A stretch of DNA of 64,000 nucleotides from Spirosoma radiotolerans. Lineage in GTDB: Bacteria; Bacteroidota; Bacteroidia; Cytophagales; Spirosomataceae. A program made the position numbers and the translations under genes. Each line of letters opens with the position of its first letter. The stretch's first letter is position 1. The notes beneath the pieces are model-generated. The model made no database searches, was not told the DNA's origin, and saw only the letters and a program-made list of their open reading frames with translations. Shown here in pieces: positions 16,556 through 25,088 of this stretch. The stretch covers positions 2,480,001 through 2,544,000 of the forward strand of contig NZ_CP010429.1 in NCBI RefSeq assembly GCF_000974425.1. The letters are read 5' to 3'.

Positions 16556-18034
16556 ATGTTTCCCCACAAACGTTTACTCTCCTCCACTGCTTTACTCAGC
16601 TTAGTTGCGTTGGCTGGCTGCAACGATCACCGCCTTACGGACAGCCCCGCCATTGCGGTTCAAAACCGATCTGTAACGCCGGTATTGGCTAAATTACTAC
16701 CGGGTGCTTCGGGCGGACGAGTTAGCGCTGAGACGGTTAAACTGTATTCGCTGCTCAGCAGTGACGATCAATTGGAGCAGTCGCCCAACTATATTTTTGG
16801 TGGCTCGGCCGATGGCGCCGGAATTTTTCAAAATCCAGACGGGAACTATACGATCCTGGTAAACAATGAAGATAACTTCGCCGTATCGCGCATTACGCTC
16901 GATAAATCGTTCAAGCCGGTCAAAGGCGAATACGTATTAAACTCCGACGGTGGAACCTGGCGGTTATGTTCAGCCACCCTTGCTACTCCATTAGAGCATG
17001 GTTTTGGCCCCGTCTTTCTCACCTGCGGGGAGAGCGGTCAGGAGTCGCGCACACACGCGCTTCGGGTTGATGCCGATGCGCAGCAGGCGGGTATCTCCCG
17101 TGAAGTGGCCGGGCTTGGCCGCTGGAGTGCCGAGAACGCACTGCCATTACCCAAGACGGCTTATCCGGGCAAAACGATCATTGTGATTGGCGACGACGAT
17201 TCGGATGTGAACGGCGGGCAACTGGCTATGTATATGTCCAACACAGTTGGCGATCTGGAGAATGGATCATTGTATATGTTGCGTCGGCCCGACGGCAATC
17301 AGCGGGAAATGGATATGAATCCGGGAACCGTCTACGACGTCGAATTTACCAAAATTGAAAATCAGAAAACCCTGACCGGGGCGCAGATCAATGCCAAAGT
17401 AAACGAGTTGAAAGGCATTAAATTTGGCCGCGTTGAAGATGTGGACTATCGGAAAGGGGGCGGAGCCAACGGGCGTGAAGTGTTCTTCGCCGTTACTGGT
17501 CAGAACAATACGGGCGTCAATGCCGATTATTCGCGCTCCAAGTATGGTCGTATTTATCGACTGACTATGGATGCCAATGACCCTACCAAGGGTAAACTGG
17601 AGGTAATCCTGAATGGCGATGATCGGAATGGCATTGCAAAGACATTCCAGGACCCTGATAACGTTTGTGTGACGTCCAACTACATCTACATCATGGAAGA
17701 TCCGAACGAATATGGTGATGAGAAACACGATGCCTATGTGTATCAATATAACTTGAACACCAAACAGTTGACACCGATCATTGAACTGGATCATCGCCGG
17801 ACCGAGGCCGATGCCGCCAAATACAACGTGGGTGGCACGTCGAAATTTGGTTCCTGGGAAAGTAGCGGCATGATCGATGTCTCGGATGTGACAGGACGCC
17901 CGAATACATTTATGCTGGGTATTCAGGGGCATACTTGGCGGGCTGATAAATATAAAGGTGTTGATGGTGGGTCGAAACGTAAAGATGAAAACCAGGCCAG
18001 CCAACTCATTCTGATTGAAGGATTGCCCCGATAA
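16556..18034 (+). CDS. PhoX-like (DUF839) lipoprotein
   Basis: A 492-residue protein with a lipoprotein signal (L-V-A-L-A-G-C, Cys near residue 22). The mature part is a beta-propeller-like sequence resembling PhoX/DUF839: N-Y-T-I-L-V-N-N-E-D, then G-G-T-W-R-L-C, L-G-R-W-S-A-E-N, a D-D-D-S-D run, and F-Q-D-P-D-N-V-C followed by Y-I-Y-I-M-E-D. PhoX enzymes are Ca/Fe-dependent alkaline phosphatases, but several metal-binding positions cannot be confirmed by eye. A terminator follows, then a diheme peroxidase 83 bases downstream, so the two may be co-regulated through partial read-through. Confidence 0.65.
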   Translation: MFPHKRLLSSTALLSLVALAGCNDHRLTDSPAIAVQNRSVTPVLAKLLPGASGGRVSAETVKLYSLLSSDDQLEQSPNYIFGGSADGAGIFQNPDGNYTILVNNEDNFAVSRITLDKSFKPVKGEYVLNSDGGTWRLCSATLATPLEHGFGPVFLTCGESGQESRTHALRVDADAQQAGISREVAGLGRWSAENALPLPKTAYPGKTIIVIGDDDSDVNGGQLAMYMSNTVGDLENGSLYMLRRPDGNQREMDMNPGTVYDVEFTKIENQKTLTGAQINAKVNELKGIKFGRVEDVDYRKGGGANGREVFFAVTGQNNTGVNADYSRSKYGRIYRLTMDANDPTKGKLEVILNGDDRNGIAKTFQDPDNVCVTSNYIYIMEDPNEYGDEKHDAYVYQYNLNTKQLTPIIELDHRRTEADAAKYNVGGTSKFGSWESSGMIDVSDVTGRPNTFMLGIQGHTWRADKYKGVDGGSKRKDENQASQLILIEGLPR

Positions 18035-18052
18035 ACATTCCACCGTACACTT

Positions 18053-18087
18053 GCCTGACCGGAATTCTGTTTCGGTCAGGCGTTTTT
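18053..18087 (+). terminator. Terminator between the PhoX-like gene and the peroxidase gene
   Basis: GCCTGACCG (18053-18061) pairs with CGGTCAGGC (18073-18081), followed by GTTTTT. Confidence 0.8.
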
Positions 18088-18117
18088 GTTATATGTTGTT
18101 TTTCTGGTAAAAGCGTG

Positions 18118-19968
18118 ATGCGTTTAGAACGATCTTTTCCTGTGGCCACTCCAGAAGCTACACGATTCAATCTTTGGTGGCTCATTGTGCTGATTGCGGG
18201 CCTGCTGTTTTTATGCGCCATGTACGGGTTCCTGATTGGGCCAAAACCCATGCCCGCTCAGGCCATAAAGCAGGTGTTTATGGAGGATGTCAATGACCTC
18301 GACAGCGCGGTGAGCCAGTTGCAGCAAGTGATTAGTGCCAACCGATCAGACCAGGTTATTCAAACGGCCTTCCGGCGGGCGCGACTGGCGTATAAACGAA
18401 CTGAATTCCTGACGGCCTATTACAATCCGGAGACAACCCGTTCCCTGAACGGGCCGAATATTCCGGATGTCGATGACGACCTGCGCATCAATGCACCTGA
18501 GGGATTTCAGGTATTGGAGGAGCTTTTATTCCCGGCGCTCGATTCCACGAACCAGACCGAAGCGGTTCAGCAGGCGGCCGTCGTTCGCTCGAATGTCAAT
18601 CGGCTGCGCAAAATTTCCGAGAATAATGAACTGACAGATAGCCACATATTCGATGCCATGCGGCTTGAGGTGTTCCGGATTGTCTCGCTCGGAATTACCG
18701 GCTTCGACTCGCCCATTGCGTTCTACTCGCTCCCCGAAGCCGCCAGCGCGCTCGAACGGATGCACCAGCAAGTAGGGTATTACAAGCTGGTCAAGACGGA
18801 CGCCAATCTCTCCGCCCGACTCGATCAGGCGTTTGGTAGCGCCATAAATACTTTACGGTCAGCTCATGACTTCGATACATTTGATCGGCTTGGCTTCATC
18901 CGTCAGCAGGCTAATGTATTGAGTAGTTTGTTGCTGGATGCCCAGAAAGCCCTTGCTATTCCTGTCTTTACGGAAAACAGACTATTGTCCACATCAGCCC
19001 GAACCCTGACCGACTCGGGAGTATTTAACCCAACCTACTTTGTCAACCTCGATGAGCAACGCCCAACCCCAGCTCGCGTGGCACTGGGTGAAAAGTTGTT
19101 CGTTAACCCAATTCTGTCGGGAAATGGGAACCGAAGCTGTGCCAGTTGCCATCAACCCGACAAGGCGTTTACGGATGGAGAACCAAAAAGCCTTGCCATC
19201 GGCGTGAATGGTCGTCAACAGACAGCGCATCGCACCCAACGCAATGCCCCCACGCTGCTGAATGTGGCTTTCCAGGCGGTTCAATTTGCCGATTCGCGGG
19301 TGGTTTTTCTGGAAGATCAGGCAAGTGATGTAATTCAGAACGAGCAGGAAATGCATGGGTCACTGCCTGAAACGGTTAAGTCGCTGCGCCAAAATGCGGA
19401 GTACCGGACTCTGTTTGCCAAATCATATAAAGAAGGCATAACGGAACAAACGCTCAAAAATGCGATCGCCAGCTATATTCGTTCGCTTACCAGTCTGGAC
19501 TCCCGCTTAGACCGGTATTTTCGGGGGCAGACAACCGCGTTAACCGCCGAAGAGAAGTACGGCTTTAATTTGTTTATGGGTAAAGCCAAATGCGCAACCT
19601 GCCATTTCTTTCCTTTGTTCAACGGCACCGTTCCTCCGGCCTTTCAGGAAACGGAAAGCGAAGTACTGGGAACACCTGCCACTATTGCTGGTAAACAAGT
19701 TGATGCGGACGTCGGTAAGTTTATACTAACAAACCGGGACCCGCATCGGTACGCCTTCAAAACACCCACCGTTCGCCATGTGGACCGTACGGCGCCTTAC
19801 ATGCACAATGGTGTGTTCCGTACCCTCGATGAGGTCGTCGATTTTTACAATCAAGGGGGAGGCAACGGACTGGGCTTCAATCTCCCCAACCAAACGTTAC
19901 CATTTGATAAGCTGAATTTGGCGCAACCGGAGAAAAAGGCACTGGTTGCGTTTATGAAGGTACTGTAG
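18118..19968 (+). CDS. Membrane-anchored diheme cytochrome c peroxidase with imelysin-like N-domain
   Basis: A 616-residue protein. Residues 20-42 form an N-terminal membrane anchor. Residues about 45-310 are helical and carry G129-F-Q-V-L-E134 followed by E-L-L-F, similar to the imelysin G-x-H-x-x-E motif with Gln for His. Residues about 320-616 are a CcpA/MauG-type diheme domain with heme sites C341-A-S-C-H and C492-A-T-C-H. CCP enzymes reduce periplasmic hydrogen peroxide, while MauG relatives oxidise proteins. ATG 18118 is preferred to the GTG one codon earlier. The diheme part is normal length; the N-terminal half is the addition. Confidence 0.85.
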   Translation: MRLERSFPVATPEATRFNLWWLIVLIAGLLFLCAMYGFLIGPKPMPAQAIKQVFMEDVNDLDSAVSQLQQVISANRSDQVIQTAFRRARLAYKRTEFLTAYYNPETTRSLNGPNIPDVDDDLRINAPEGFQVLEELLFPALDSTNQTEAVQQAAVVRSNVNRLRKISENNELTDSHIFDAMRLEVFRIVSLGITGFDSPIAFYSLPEAASALERMHQQVGYYKLVKTDANLSARLDQAFGSAINTLRSAHDFDTFDRLGFIRQQANVLSSLLLDAQKALAIPVFTENRLLSTSARTLTDSGVFNPTYFVNLDEQRPTPARVALGEKLFVNPILSGNGNRSCASCHQPDKAFTDGEPKSLAIGVNGRQQTAHRTQRNAPTLLNVAFQAVQFADSRVVFLEDQASDVIQNEQEMHGSLPETVKSLRQNAEYRTLFAKSYKEGITEQTLKNAIASYIRSLTSLDSRLDRYFRGQTTALTAEEKYGFNLFMGKAKCATCHFFPLFNGTVPPAFQETESEVLGTPATIAGKQVDADVGKFILTNRDPHRYAFKTPTVRHVDRTAPYMHNGVFRTLDEVVDFYNQGGGNGLGFNLPNQTLPFDKLNLAQPEKKALVAFMKVL

Positions 19969-20027
19969 GCGAGGAGAGAAGCGCCAGTGAAGATTAAGCC
20001 GTTTGAACTCTTTTTACAGCGCTGAAT

Positions 20028-20113
20028 TTGTCATTCCGACGAAGGAGGAATCTTAAAACATCCAAACGGATTAATCAGGATGCTTTAAGATTCCTCCTTC
20101 GTCGGAATGACAA
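20028..20113. repeat. Dispersed hairpin element, family A copy 1
   Basis: Perfect 30-base arms (20028-20057 and 20084-20113) that extend about six more pairs inward with one mismatch; the outer ends read TTGTCATTCC and GGAATGACAA. A related copy lies at 46546-46637. It sits between convergent genes and can act as a terminator in both directions. Confidence 0.85.
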
Positions 20114-20172
20114 AAAACAAACGTGAATTATGACGAACTAACTCTTTAGAGTTTCAATAACTCGGGTGTTCA

Positions 20173-20571
20173 TTAAACAAGGGCGTTGTCTGACTCGTCT
20201 TCGGGTTCCGGTTCTGTGGCTGGCTCAACTTCGGGTGTAACTGGCTTATCCAGAGCCGCCCGCATTTTCTCCAGACCGGCCTTTATTCTCTTCAACTTGT
20301 TGATATAAACGGCGTGTTCGCGCCGGTTGGCGTCGCGGGTTTTAAGGTATTCGCGGGCCCCTGGTAGCGTATACCCTTTATCGTTGGTCAACACCAGAAT
20401 CTCTTTCAGGTGGTCGATGTCGGCCTGGGTATAAACGCGGTCGCCGGAGCGGTTTTTCTTGGGCTGGAGGGTCGGAAATTCTTTTTCATAATACCGTAGT
20501 TTGGAGGCATTGATCGCAAACATCTCCGCTACTTCTTTGATACCGTAGTACAGCTTCCCCCCGTTTTCCAT
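20173..20571 (-). CDS. MerR-family transcriptional regulator
   Basis: A 132-residue protein with an N-terminal MerR helix-turn-helix: Y-Y-G-I-K-E-V-A-E-M-F then A-S-K-L-R-Y-Y-E-K-E-F and R-x-Y-T-Q-A-D-I-D-H-L. A basic coiled-coil helix (about 85-115) and an acidic tail follow. It lacks the metal-binding Cys of MerR/ZntR sensors and resembles the small regulators found beside alaS in Cytophagales. ATG 20571 is chosen; a longer frame to 20700 would overlap alaS. It is divergent from alaS with 72 bases between the starts. Confidence 0.85.
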   Translation of the reverse strand: MENGGKLYYGIKEVAEMFAINASKLRYYEKEFPTLQPKKNRSGDRVYTQADIDHLKEILVLTNDKGYTLPGAREYLKTRDANRREHAVYINKLKRIKAGLEKMRAALDKPVTPEVEPATEPEPEDESDNALV

Positions 20572-20615
20572 ACTGCAAACTTGGAAAGCTGACTGAATAA
20601 ACGCAAGTTTTGGCG

Positions 20616-20623
20616 TAAATTTG
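20616..20623 (+). promoter_or_regulatory. -7 promoter box for alaS
   Basis: TAAATTTG, an exact TAnnTTTG match, 20 bases before the alaS ATG. The same octamer lies ahead of clpS. Confidence 0.65.
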
Positions 20624-20643
20624 CCCCCAATTACGATTTTACT

Positions 20644-23301
20644 ATGACCTCCCACGAAATACGCCGGCATTTTCTCGACTTCTTCCAGTCCAAACAACAC
20701 CTGATTGTGGCTTCAGCACCACTTGTCGCGAAAAACGACCCGACGCTGATGTTCAACAACTCAGGAATGGCGCAGTTCAAAGACTTTTTCCTGGGCAACG
20801 GCACGCCCCCGTCCAAGCGGGTGGCCGATACACAAAAATGCCTGCGTGTGTCGGGGAAACACAATGACCTGGAAGATGTTGGCTTCGACACCTATCACCA
20901 CACCATGTTCGAGATGCTCGGCAACTGGTCGTTTGGCGATTACTTCAAGAAAGAAGCCATTACCTGGGCGTGGGAACTGCTGACGGAGGTGTATAAATTG
21001 CCCAAAGATCGGCTCTATGTATCGGTCTTTGAAGGTGACCAGAAAGACAATGTCCCCTTTGATCAGGAAGCGTTCGACCTTTGGAAACCCATTGTGGGCG
21101 AAGACCGGATTATTTACGGCAACAAAAAAGACAACTTCTGGGAAATGGGCGATACCGGTCCCTGTGGTCCCTGTTCCGAAATTCACGTCGATTTGCGGTC
21201 GCCCGAAGAAATTGCGCAGAAGTCGGGGAAGGAACTTGTCAATGCCGACCACCCGCAGGTTGTCGAAATATGGAACCTTGTGTTCATGCAGTTCAATCGC
21301 AAGGCTGATGGTTCGCTGGAGCCGCTGCCTGCCCGCCACGTGGATACAGGAATGGGCTTCGAACGGTTGTGCATGGCCATTCAGGGAAAACGATCCAATT
21401 ATGATACCGATGTCTTTTCGGGTACGATCAACGTTATCGAGGAGTTGTCGGGTAAACCGTACGGCGGCACAATGGAAAAATCGGATGTGGCGATGCGCGT
21501 TATTGCCGACCACATCCGGGCGGTTTCGTTTGCCATTGCCGATGGGTTGGTACCGTCCAACGCCAAGGCGGGCTACGTCATCCGGCGGATTTTGCGTCGG
21601 GCCATTCGGTACGGTTATTCGTACCTGAACCTGACTGAGCCGTTTATGACCAAACTCGTGCCCACGCTGGCCGAGCAGTTTGCCGATGTCTTTCCCGAAC
21701 TAAATGCCCAGCGGGATTTCGTAGCTACGGTTATTCGGGAGGAGGAGATTTCATTTTTGCGGACGCTGGGAACGGGCCTGGGCCGACTGGATCAGATCAT
21801 CGGTGATCTTAATGGGAAAGGAACGAAAGAAATTCCCGGCGAAACCGTATTCGAGCTAAACGATACGTTCGGTTTCCCGGCTGACTTAACGGCGCTAATT
21901 GCCCGCGAAAAGGGTCTGTCGATAGACGAAGCCGGTTTTCAGAAAGCCCTTCTGGAGCAGAAAACCCGCTCCCGGAAAGATGCGACCTCATCGGCCGGGG
22001 ATTGGATCGACGTCAACGAAACGGATCGTGTTGAATTTGTCGGCTACGACCAGCCAGAAGCATACGCCCACATTGTGAAGTATCGCAAGATTCAGAACAA
22101 GCAGGGGACGCAGGTTCAGGTTGTACTCGACAAAACACCTTTTTACGCGGAATCTGGCGGTCAAATCGGGGATACCGGTGTTCTTGAGCTATTTGCCGGT
22201 TCGGATCAGATTGGGACGCTCACCGTACTGGACACGAAGAAGGAAAATGACTTAAGCATACTTATCGTGCAGGACGTGGCTGGTCTTGATGAGCTATTGA
22301 CCGAAGCGGATTCAGTCTATGCTATTATTAACACCACCCGCCGTGGCCTGACCAGCAGCAACCACAGTGCCACCCATCTGCTCCACGCAGCCCTGCGCGA
22401 TGTGTTGGGTACGCACGTTGCCCAAAAGGGTTCGTATGTAGGTCCCGATGCCCTGCGCTTCGACTTCTCGCACTTTAGCAAAGTGACGGACGAACAACTG
22501 GCGGAAGTGGAGCGGATTGTGAATGAGAAAATTCGCGAGGACATTAAGCTCGATGAGAAGCGGAATGTGCCCATCGCGCAAGCCAAAGAATTAGGCGCAA
22601 CGGCTTTGTTTGGCGAGAAATACGGCGATTTTGTTCGGGTCATCACCTTTGATCCCAACTACTCGGTTGAACTTTGTGGCGGTACCCACGTTCCGGCAAC
22701 GGGCCATATCGGGCTATTTAAGTTCACGGGCGAAGGTTCGGTATCGACCGGAATCCGGCGGGTCGAAGCTAAAACCTCGGCTGGTGCCGAAGCGTTGGTA
22801 AATGAGCAGATGGCGGTAATATCTGAGTTGAAGGAATTGCTGAAAGCACCGAAAGACGTGGTGAAAGCCGTTCAGACCTTACTGGAGGAGCGGAGTGCAT
22901 TGCAAAAACAAGTCGAAGCGTTGCAGAACGAGAAAGTTCAGCAATTGAAAAATCAACTTTTGGAGAAAGTCGAAGCTGTCAACGGCCATTCCCGACTGGT
23001 AGAGCGTGTGGAGGTTCCCAATGCCGATGCCCTCAAGCAACTGGCGTATGATCTGAAAGCCAAAGTGGACAATCTGGCCGTTGTGCTGGGTGCCGATATC
23101 AATGGCAAACCACAACTGGCGGTCATGCTGCCTGATTCGCTCATTCAGGAGAAGAAATTGAATGCCGGTCAAGTGGTGAAAGAGTTGGCTAAAAACATCA
23201 AAGGCGGTGGTGGTGGCCAGCCATTTTTTGCCACCGCGGGTGGCACCGATTTATCGGGTCTGGACGCGGCTCTGGCACAAGGGAAAGAATTACTGGGTTA
23301 A
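20644..23301 (+). CDS. alaS: Alanine-tRNA ligase
   Basis: An 885-residue AlaRS that charges tRNA-Ala. It has the class II catalytic core (about 1-460), the editing domain with zinc ligands H574 and H578 (H-S-A-T-H) and C678 and H682 (C-G-G-T-H), and the C-terminal oligomerisation domain with a coiled coil (about 720-790) and the final [13 protein letters not shown] motif. Full length for the family. A -7 box lies 20 bases upstream, and a toxin-antitoxin remnant follows 15 bases after the stop, probably on the same transcript. Confidence 0.98.
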   Translation: MTSHEIRRHFLDFFQSKQHLIVASAPLVAKNDPTLMFNNSGMAQFKDFFLGNGTPPSKRVADTQKCLRVSGKHNDLEDVGFDTYHHTMFEMLGNWSFGDYFKKEAITWAWELLTEVYKLPKDRLYVSVFEGDQKDNVPFDQEAFDLWKPIVGEDRIIYGNKKDNFWEMGDTGPCGPCSEIHVDLRSPEEIAQKSGKELVNADHPQVVEIWNLVFMQFNRKADGSLEPLPARHVDTGMGFERLCMAIQGKRSNYDTDVFSGTINVIEELSGKPYGGTMEKSDVAMRVIADHIRAVSFAIADGLVPSNAKAGYVIRRILRRAIRYGYSYLNLTEPFMTKLVPTLAEQFADVFPELNAQRDFVATVIREEEISFLRTLGTGLGRLDQIIGDLNGKGTKEIPGETVFELNDTFGFPADLTALIAREKGLSIDEAGFQKALLEQKTRSRKDATSSAGDWIDVNETDRVEFVGYDQPEAYAHIVKYRKIQNKQGTQVQVVLDKTPFYAESGGQIGDTGVLELFAGSDQIGTLTVLDTKKENDLSILIVQDVAGLDELLTEADSVYAIINTTRRGLTSSNHSATHLLHAALRDVLGTHVAQKGSYVGPDALRFDFSHFSKVTDEQLAEVERIVNEKIREDIKLDEKRNVPIAQAKELGATALFGEKYGDFVRVITFDPNYSVELCGGTHVPATGHIGLFKFTGEGSVSTGIRRVEAKTSAGAEALVNEQMAVISELKELLKAPKDVVKAVQTLLEERSALQKQVEALQNEKVQQLKNQLLEKVEAVNGHSRLVERVEVPNADALKQLAYDLKAKVDNLAVVLGADINGKPQLAVMLPDSLIQEKKLNAGQVVKELAKNIKGGGGGQPFFATAGGTDLSGLDAALAQGKELLG

Positions 23302-23316
23302 AACAATTGGAGAGCT

Positions 23317-23511
23317 ATGGCAACCATTCAATTGACGCTACCCGATCAACAATTATCTGCTTTAAAGGCCAAAGCTGAATCGGTAAATCTTTCAGTCGAT
23401 GAGTTATTAAAGCAAACTATTGAATCGCTGGTAGAGCCATCCTCTGCCCAAGAGCAGGCAATGGCTTACGTTCTGAATAAAAACAAAGAATTATATGAAC
23501 GGCTAGCTTAA
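23317..23511 (+). CDS. Antitoxin-like small protein, partner of Doc
   Basis: A 64-residue protein. It begins with a short beta strand (ATIQLTLPDQQL) followed by helices, an arrangement like the ribbon-helix-helix or Phd-type antitoxins that pair with Doc toxins, then a helical tail that would wrap the toxin. Its TAA overlaps the doc ATG (TAATG at 23509-23513), a sign of coupled translation. Assignment rests mainly on the neighbouring doc; the protein alone is too short to place. With doc broken it may be an orphan. Confidence 0.65.
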   Translation: MATIQLTLPDQQLSALKAKAESVNLSVDELLKQTIESLVEPSSAQEQAMAYVLNKNKELYERLA

Positions 23512-23893
23512 TGACAAGCCTATCGCTAGCCGACGTGTTCCTTTTGCATGAACGAATAATTCAGCAATCGGGTGGTAGTTTGGGGTTAGAAGCCGGGAAG
23601 CAGTTAATTCCGCGTTGGTACAGCCATTCGCGACCTTTGATGGAGATGAACTTTATCCATCGTTGATTGAAAAGGCGGCCCTGGCAGGGTATCTGTTGAT
23701 TTGCAACCATCCATTTGTGGATGGGAATAAGCGAATAGGCCATGCTGTGATGGAAGCACATCTAGTTCTGAATGGATTTGAAATTGACGCTTCTATTGAG
23801 GAGCAGGAACAAGTTATTTTGCAGGTTGCTGATGGCATGTTAAGTCGTGAACAGTTTACTGACTGGCTTGGCAAGCATGTTAAACCGATTTGA
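23511..23893 (+). pseudogene. doc: Doc (death-on-curing, Fic-fold) toxin, frameshifted
   Basis: From ATG 23511 the frame gives a proper Doc start (L-A-D-V-F-L-L-H-E-R-I-I and G-G-S-L-G), then goes astray and stops at about 23668. The second half of Doc is in another frame: G-V-R-S-R-E, A-L-V-Q-P-F-A-T-F, the Fic catalytic motif HPFVDGNKR, and a normal C-terminus ending at 23893. Adding one G to the GGGG run at 23582-23585 joins the two halves into a full-length protein of about 127 residues. Doc phosphorylates EF-Tu in characterised systems. Either the toxin is inactivated, or the run is phase-variable, or the base call is wrong. Confidence 0.8.
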
Positions 23894-23914
23894 TAAAAAG
23901 CATACATTGTTGCA

Positions 23915-23954
23915 CACAGAGAATAGAGAGAGACGTCTCTCTCTATTCTCTGTG
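23915..23954. repeat. Perfect 40-base palindrome
   Basis: Each 20-base half is the exact complement of the other, with no loop, and is made mostly of GA-repeats (CACAGAGAATAGAGAGAGAC). It lies between doc and murI. It could form a cruciform or hairpin and terminate the alaS-antitoxin-doc transcript. Confidence 0.8.
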
Positions 23955-23996
23955 CGTTTCTGTTTTCTGTGTATAAGGTTTTATTGACTCTCTGAA

Positions 23997-24899
23997 ATGC
24001 CCACACCCTCTCAACCGATTGGCGTATTTGACTCTGGCTACGGTGGCCTGACTATTTTGCGGGATATTGTTCAGACACTGCCCCAATACGACTACATATA
24101 CCTCGGCGACAACGCCCGAACACCCTACGGTACCCGTTCTTTCGAGACGGTCTACCACTATACCCTCGAATGCGTTCAGCACCTGTTCGACCGGGGGTGT
24201 CGGCTGGTGGTTCTGGCGTGTAACACCGCGTCGGCCAAAGCGTTACGGAACATTCAGCAGCTTGATTTGCCTACGCTGGCTACCGGTCTGGATGGACCCG
24301 GTCTGGATGGACCCGGTCTGGATGGACCCGGTCTGGATGGACCCGGTCTGGATGGACCCGGTCGGCGGGTGTTGGGCGTAATACGACCCACGACAGAAGT
24401 CATTGGTAACTATTCCAAAACCGGCAACGTGGGCATACTGGCTACCCGCGGAACCGTCACATCAGAGTCGTACCGGGTCGAAATCGAGAAGTTCTTTCCC
24501 AACGTGAACGTCTTTCAGGAGGCTTGTCCCATGTGGGTGCCGTTGGTCGAAAATGGCGAGTACGCCAGCCCCGGAGCCGATTACTTTGTTCAGCAACACA
24601 TTGATCGACTACTCCAGCAGTCGCCCGATATTGATACCATCCTGCTGGCCTGTACGCATTACCCCTTGTTGCTTGCTAAAATTCAGCAGTTCGCTCCGCC
24701 AGAAACCACCATTTTGAGTCAGGGAGGAATTGTTTCCAAAAGCCTGGTCGACTACCTGATTCGACACCCGGAAATAGAAGCACAGTGCAGCAAGCACGGC
24801 CTGCGCACCTTCCTGACCACCGACTCAACCGAGGATTTTGACCGGCAGGCAACCGTCTTCTACGGCGAGCCGGTGCAATCGGAACATCTGGCGTTATAA
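23997..24899 (+). CDS. murI: Glutamate racemase with an in-frame repeat insertion
   Basis: A 300-residue MurI, which makes D-glutamate for peptidoglycan. It has G-V-F-D-S-G-Y-G-G-L, Y-L-G-D-N-A-R-T-P-Y-G, the first catalytic Cys C75 in A-C-N-T-A-S, and the second, C219, in A-C-T-H-Y-P. Between them, residues 97-121 are five exact copies of Gly-Leu-Asp-Gly-Pro, placed where related enzymes have a short loop between the helix after A-C-N-T and the G-V-I-x-P strand. Without the insert it is the usual length. Both Cys, and so presumably activity, are kept. Confidence 0.93.
   Translation: MPTPSQPIGVFDSGYGGLTILRDIVQTLPQYDYIYLGDNARTPYGTRSFETVYHYTLECVQHLFDRGCRLVVLACNTASAKALRNIQQLDLPTLATGLDGPGLDGPGLDGPGLDGPGLDGPGRRVLGVIRPTTEVIGNYSKTGNVGILATRGTVTSESYRVEIEKFFPNVNVFQEACPMWVPLVENGEYASPGADYFVQQHIDRLLQQSPDIDTILLACTHYPLLLAKIQQFAPPETTILSQGGIVSKSLVDYLIRHPEIEAQCSKHGLRTFLTTDSTEDFDRQATVFYGEPVQSEHLAL
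24285..24359 (+). repeat. 15-base minisatellite, five exact copies, inside murI
   Basis: The unit GGTCTGGATGGACCC is repeated five times without a change, plus a 4-base partial copy. The unit length keeps the murI frame open for any copy number. Confidence 0.97.
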
Positions 24900-24903
24900 C
24901 CAC

Positions 24904-25020
24904 TCAAAACATTACCTTTTTCTTCCAGCTGATGCGAATATCGGGCCGGAAGTAATCCGGTAGCTGTTCGGTGAACGATTGGCTGTCTGCATACACGGTC
25001 GGGACTACACAAAAATAATG
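24904..25020 (-). pseudogene. C-terminal scrap of an outer-membrane receptor
   Basis: A 38-codon frame with no start codon and a stop at 24904-24906. It contains F-T-E-Q-L-P-D-Y-F-R followed by P-D-I-R-I-S-W-K-K-K, like the last strands of Bacteroidota TonB-receptor barrels (D-Y-x-R-x-D-x-R-I-S-x-K). No upstream part of such a gene remains; the next gene is the sigma factor on the other strand. Short, so uncertain. Confidence 0.4.
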
Positions 25021-25088
25021 TCAACACCCGTAGGGGTAGACCGTCTGCTAACTGTCACAGAGCAGACCAACTGTGTGTTCCGCGAAAA

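Noticed and set aside
17267-18043. 258-residue ORF on the minus strand
   Set aside because: Lies wholly antisense to the PhoX-like lipoprotein gene, and has no signal peptide, domain or promoter; its composition is that of a mirror frame.
20761-21513. 250-residue ORF on the minus strand
   Set aside because: Antisense to alaS in a strongly conserved region; a shadow of alanine codon usage.
24285-24359. Tandem repeat considered as a CRISPR array
   Set aside because: The 15-base units are contiguous with no spacers, lie inside murI and keep its frame.
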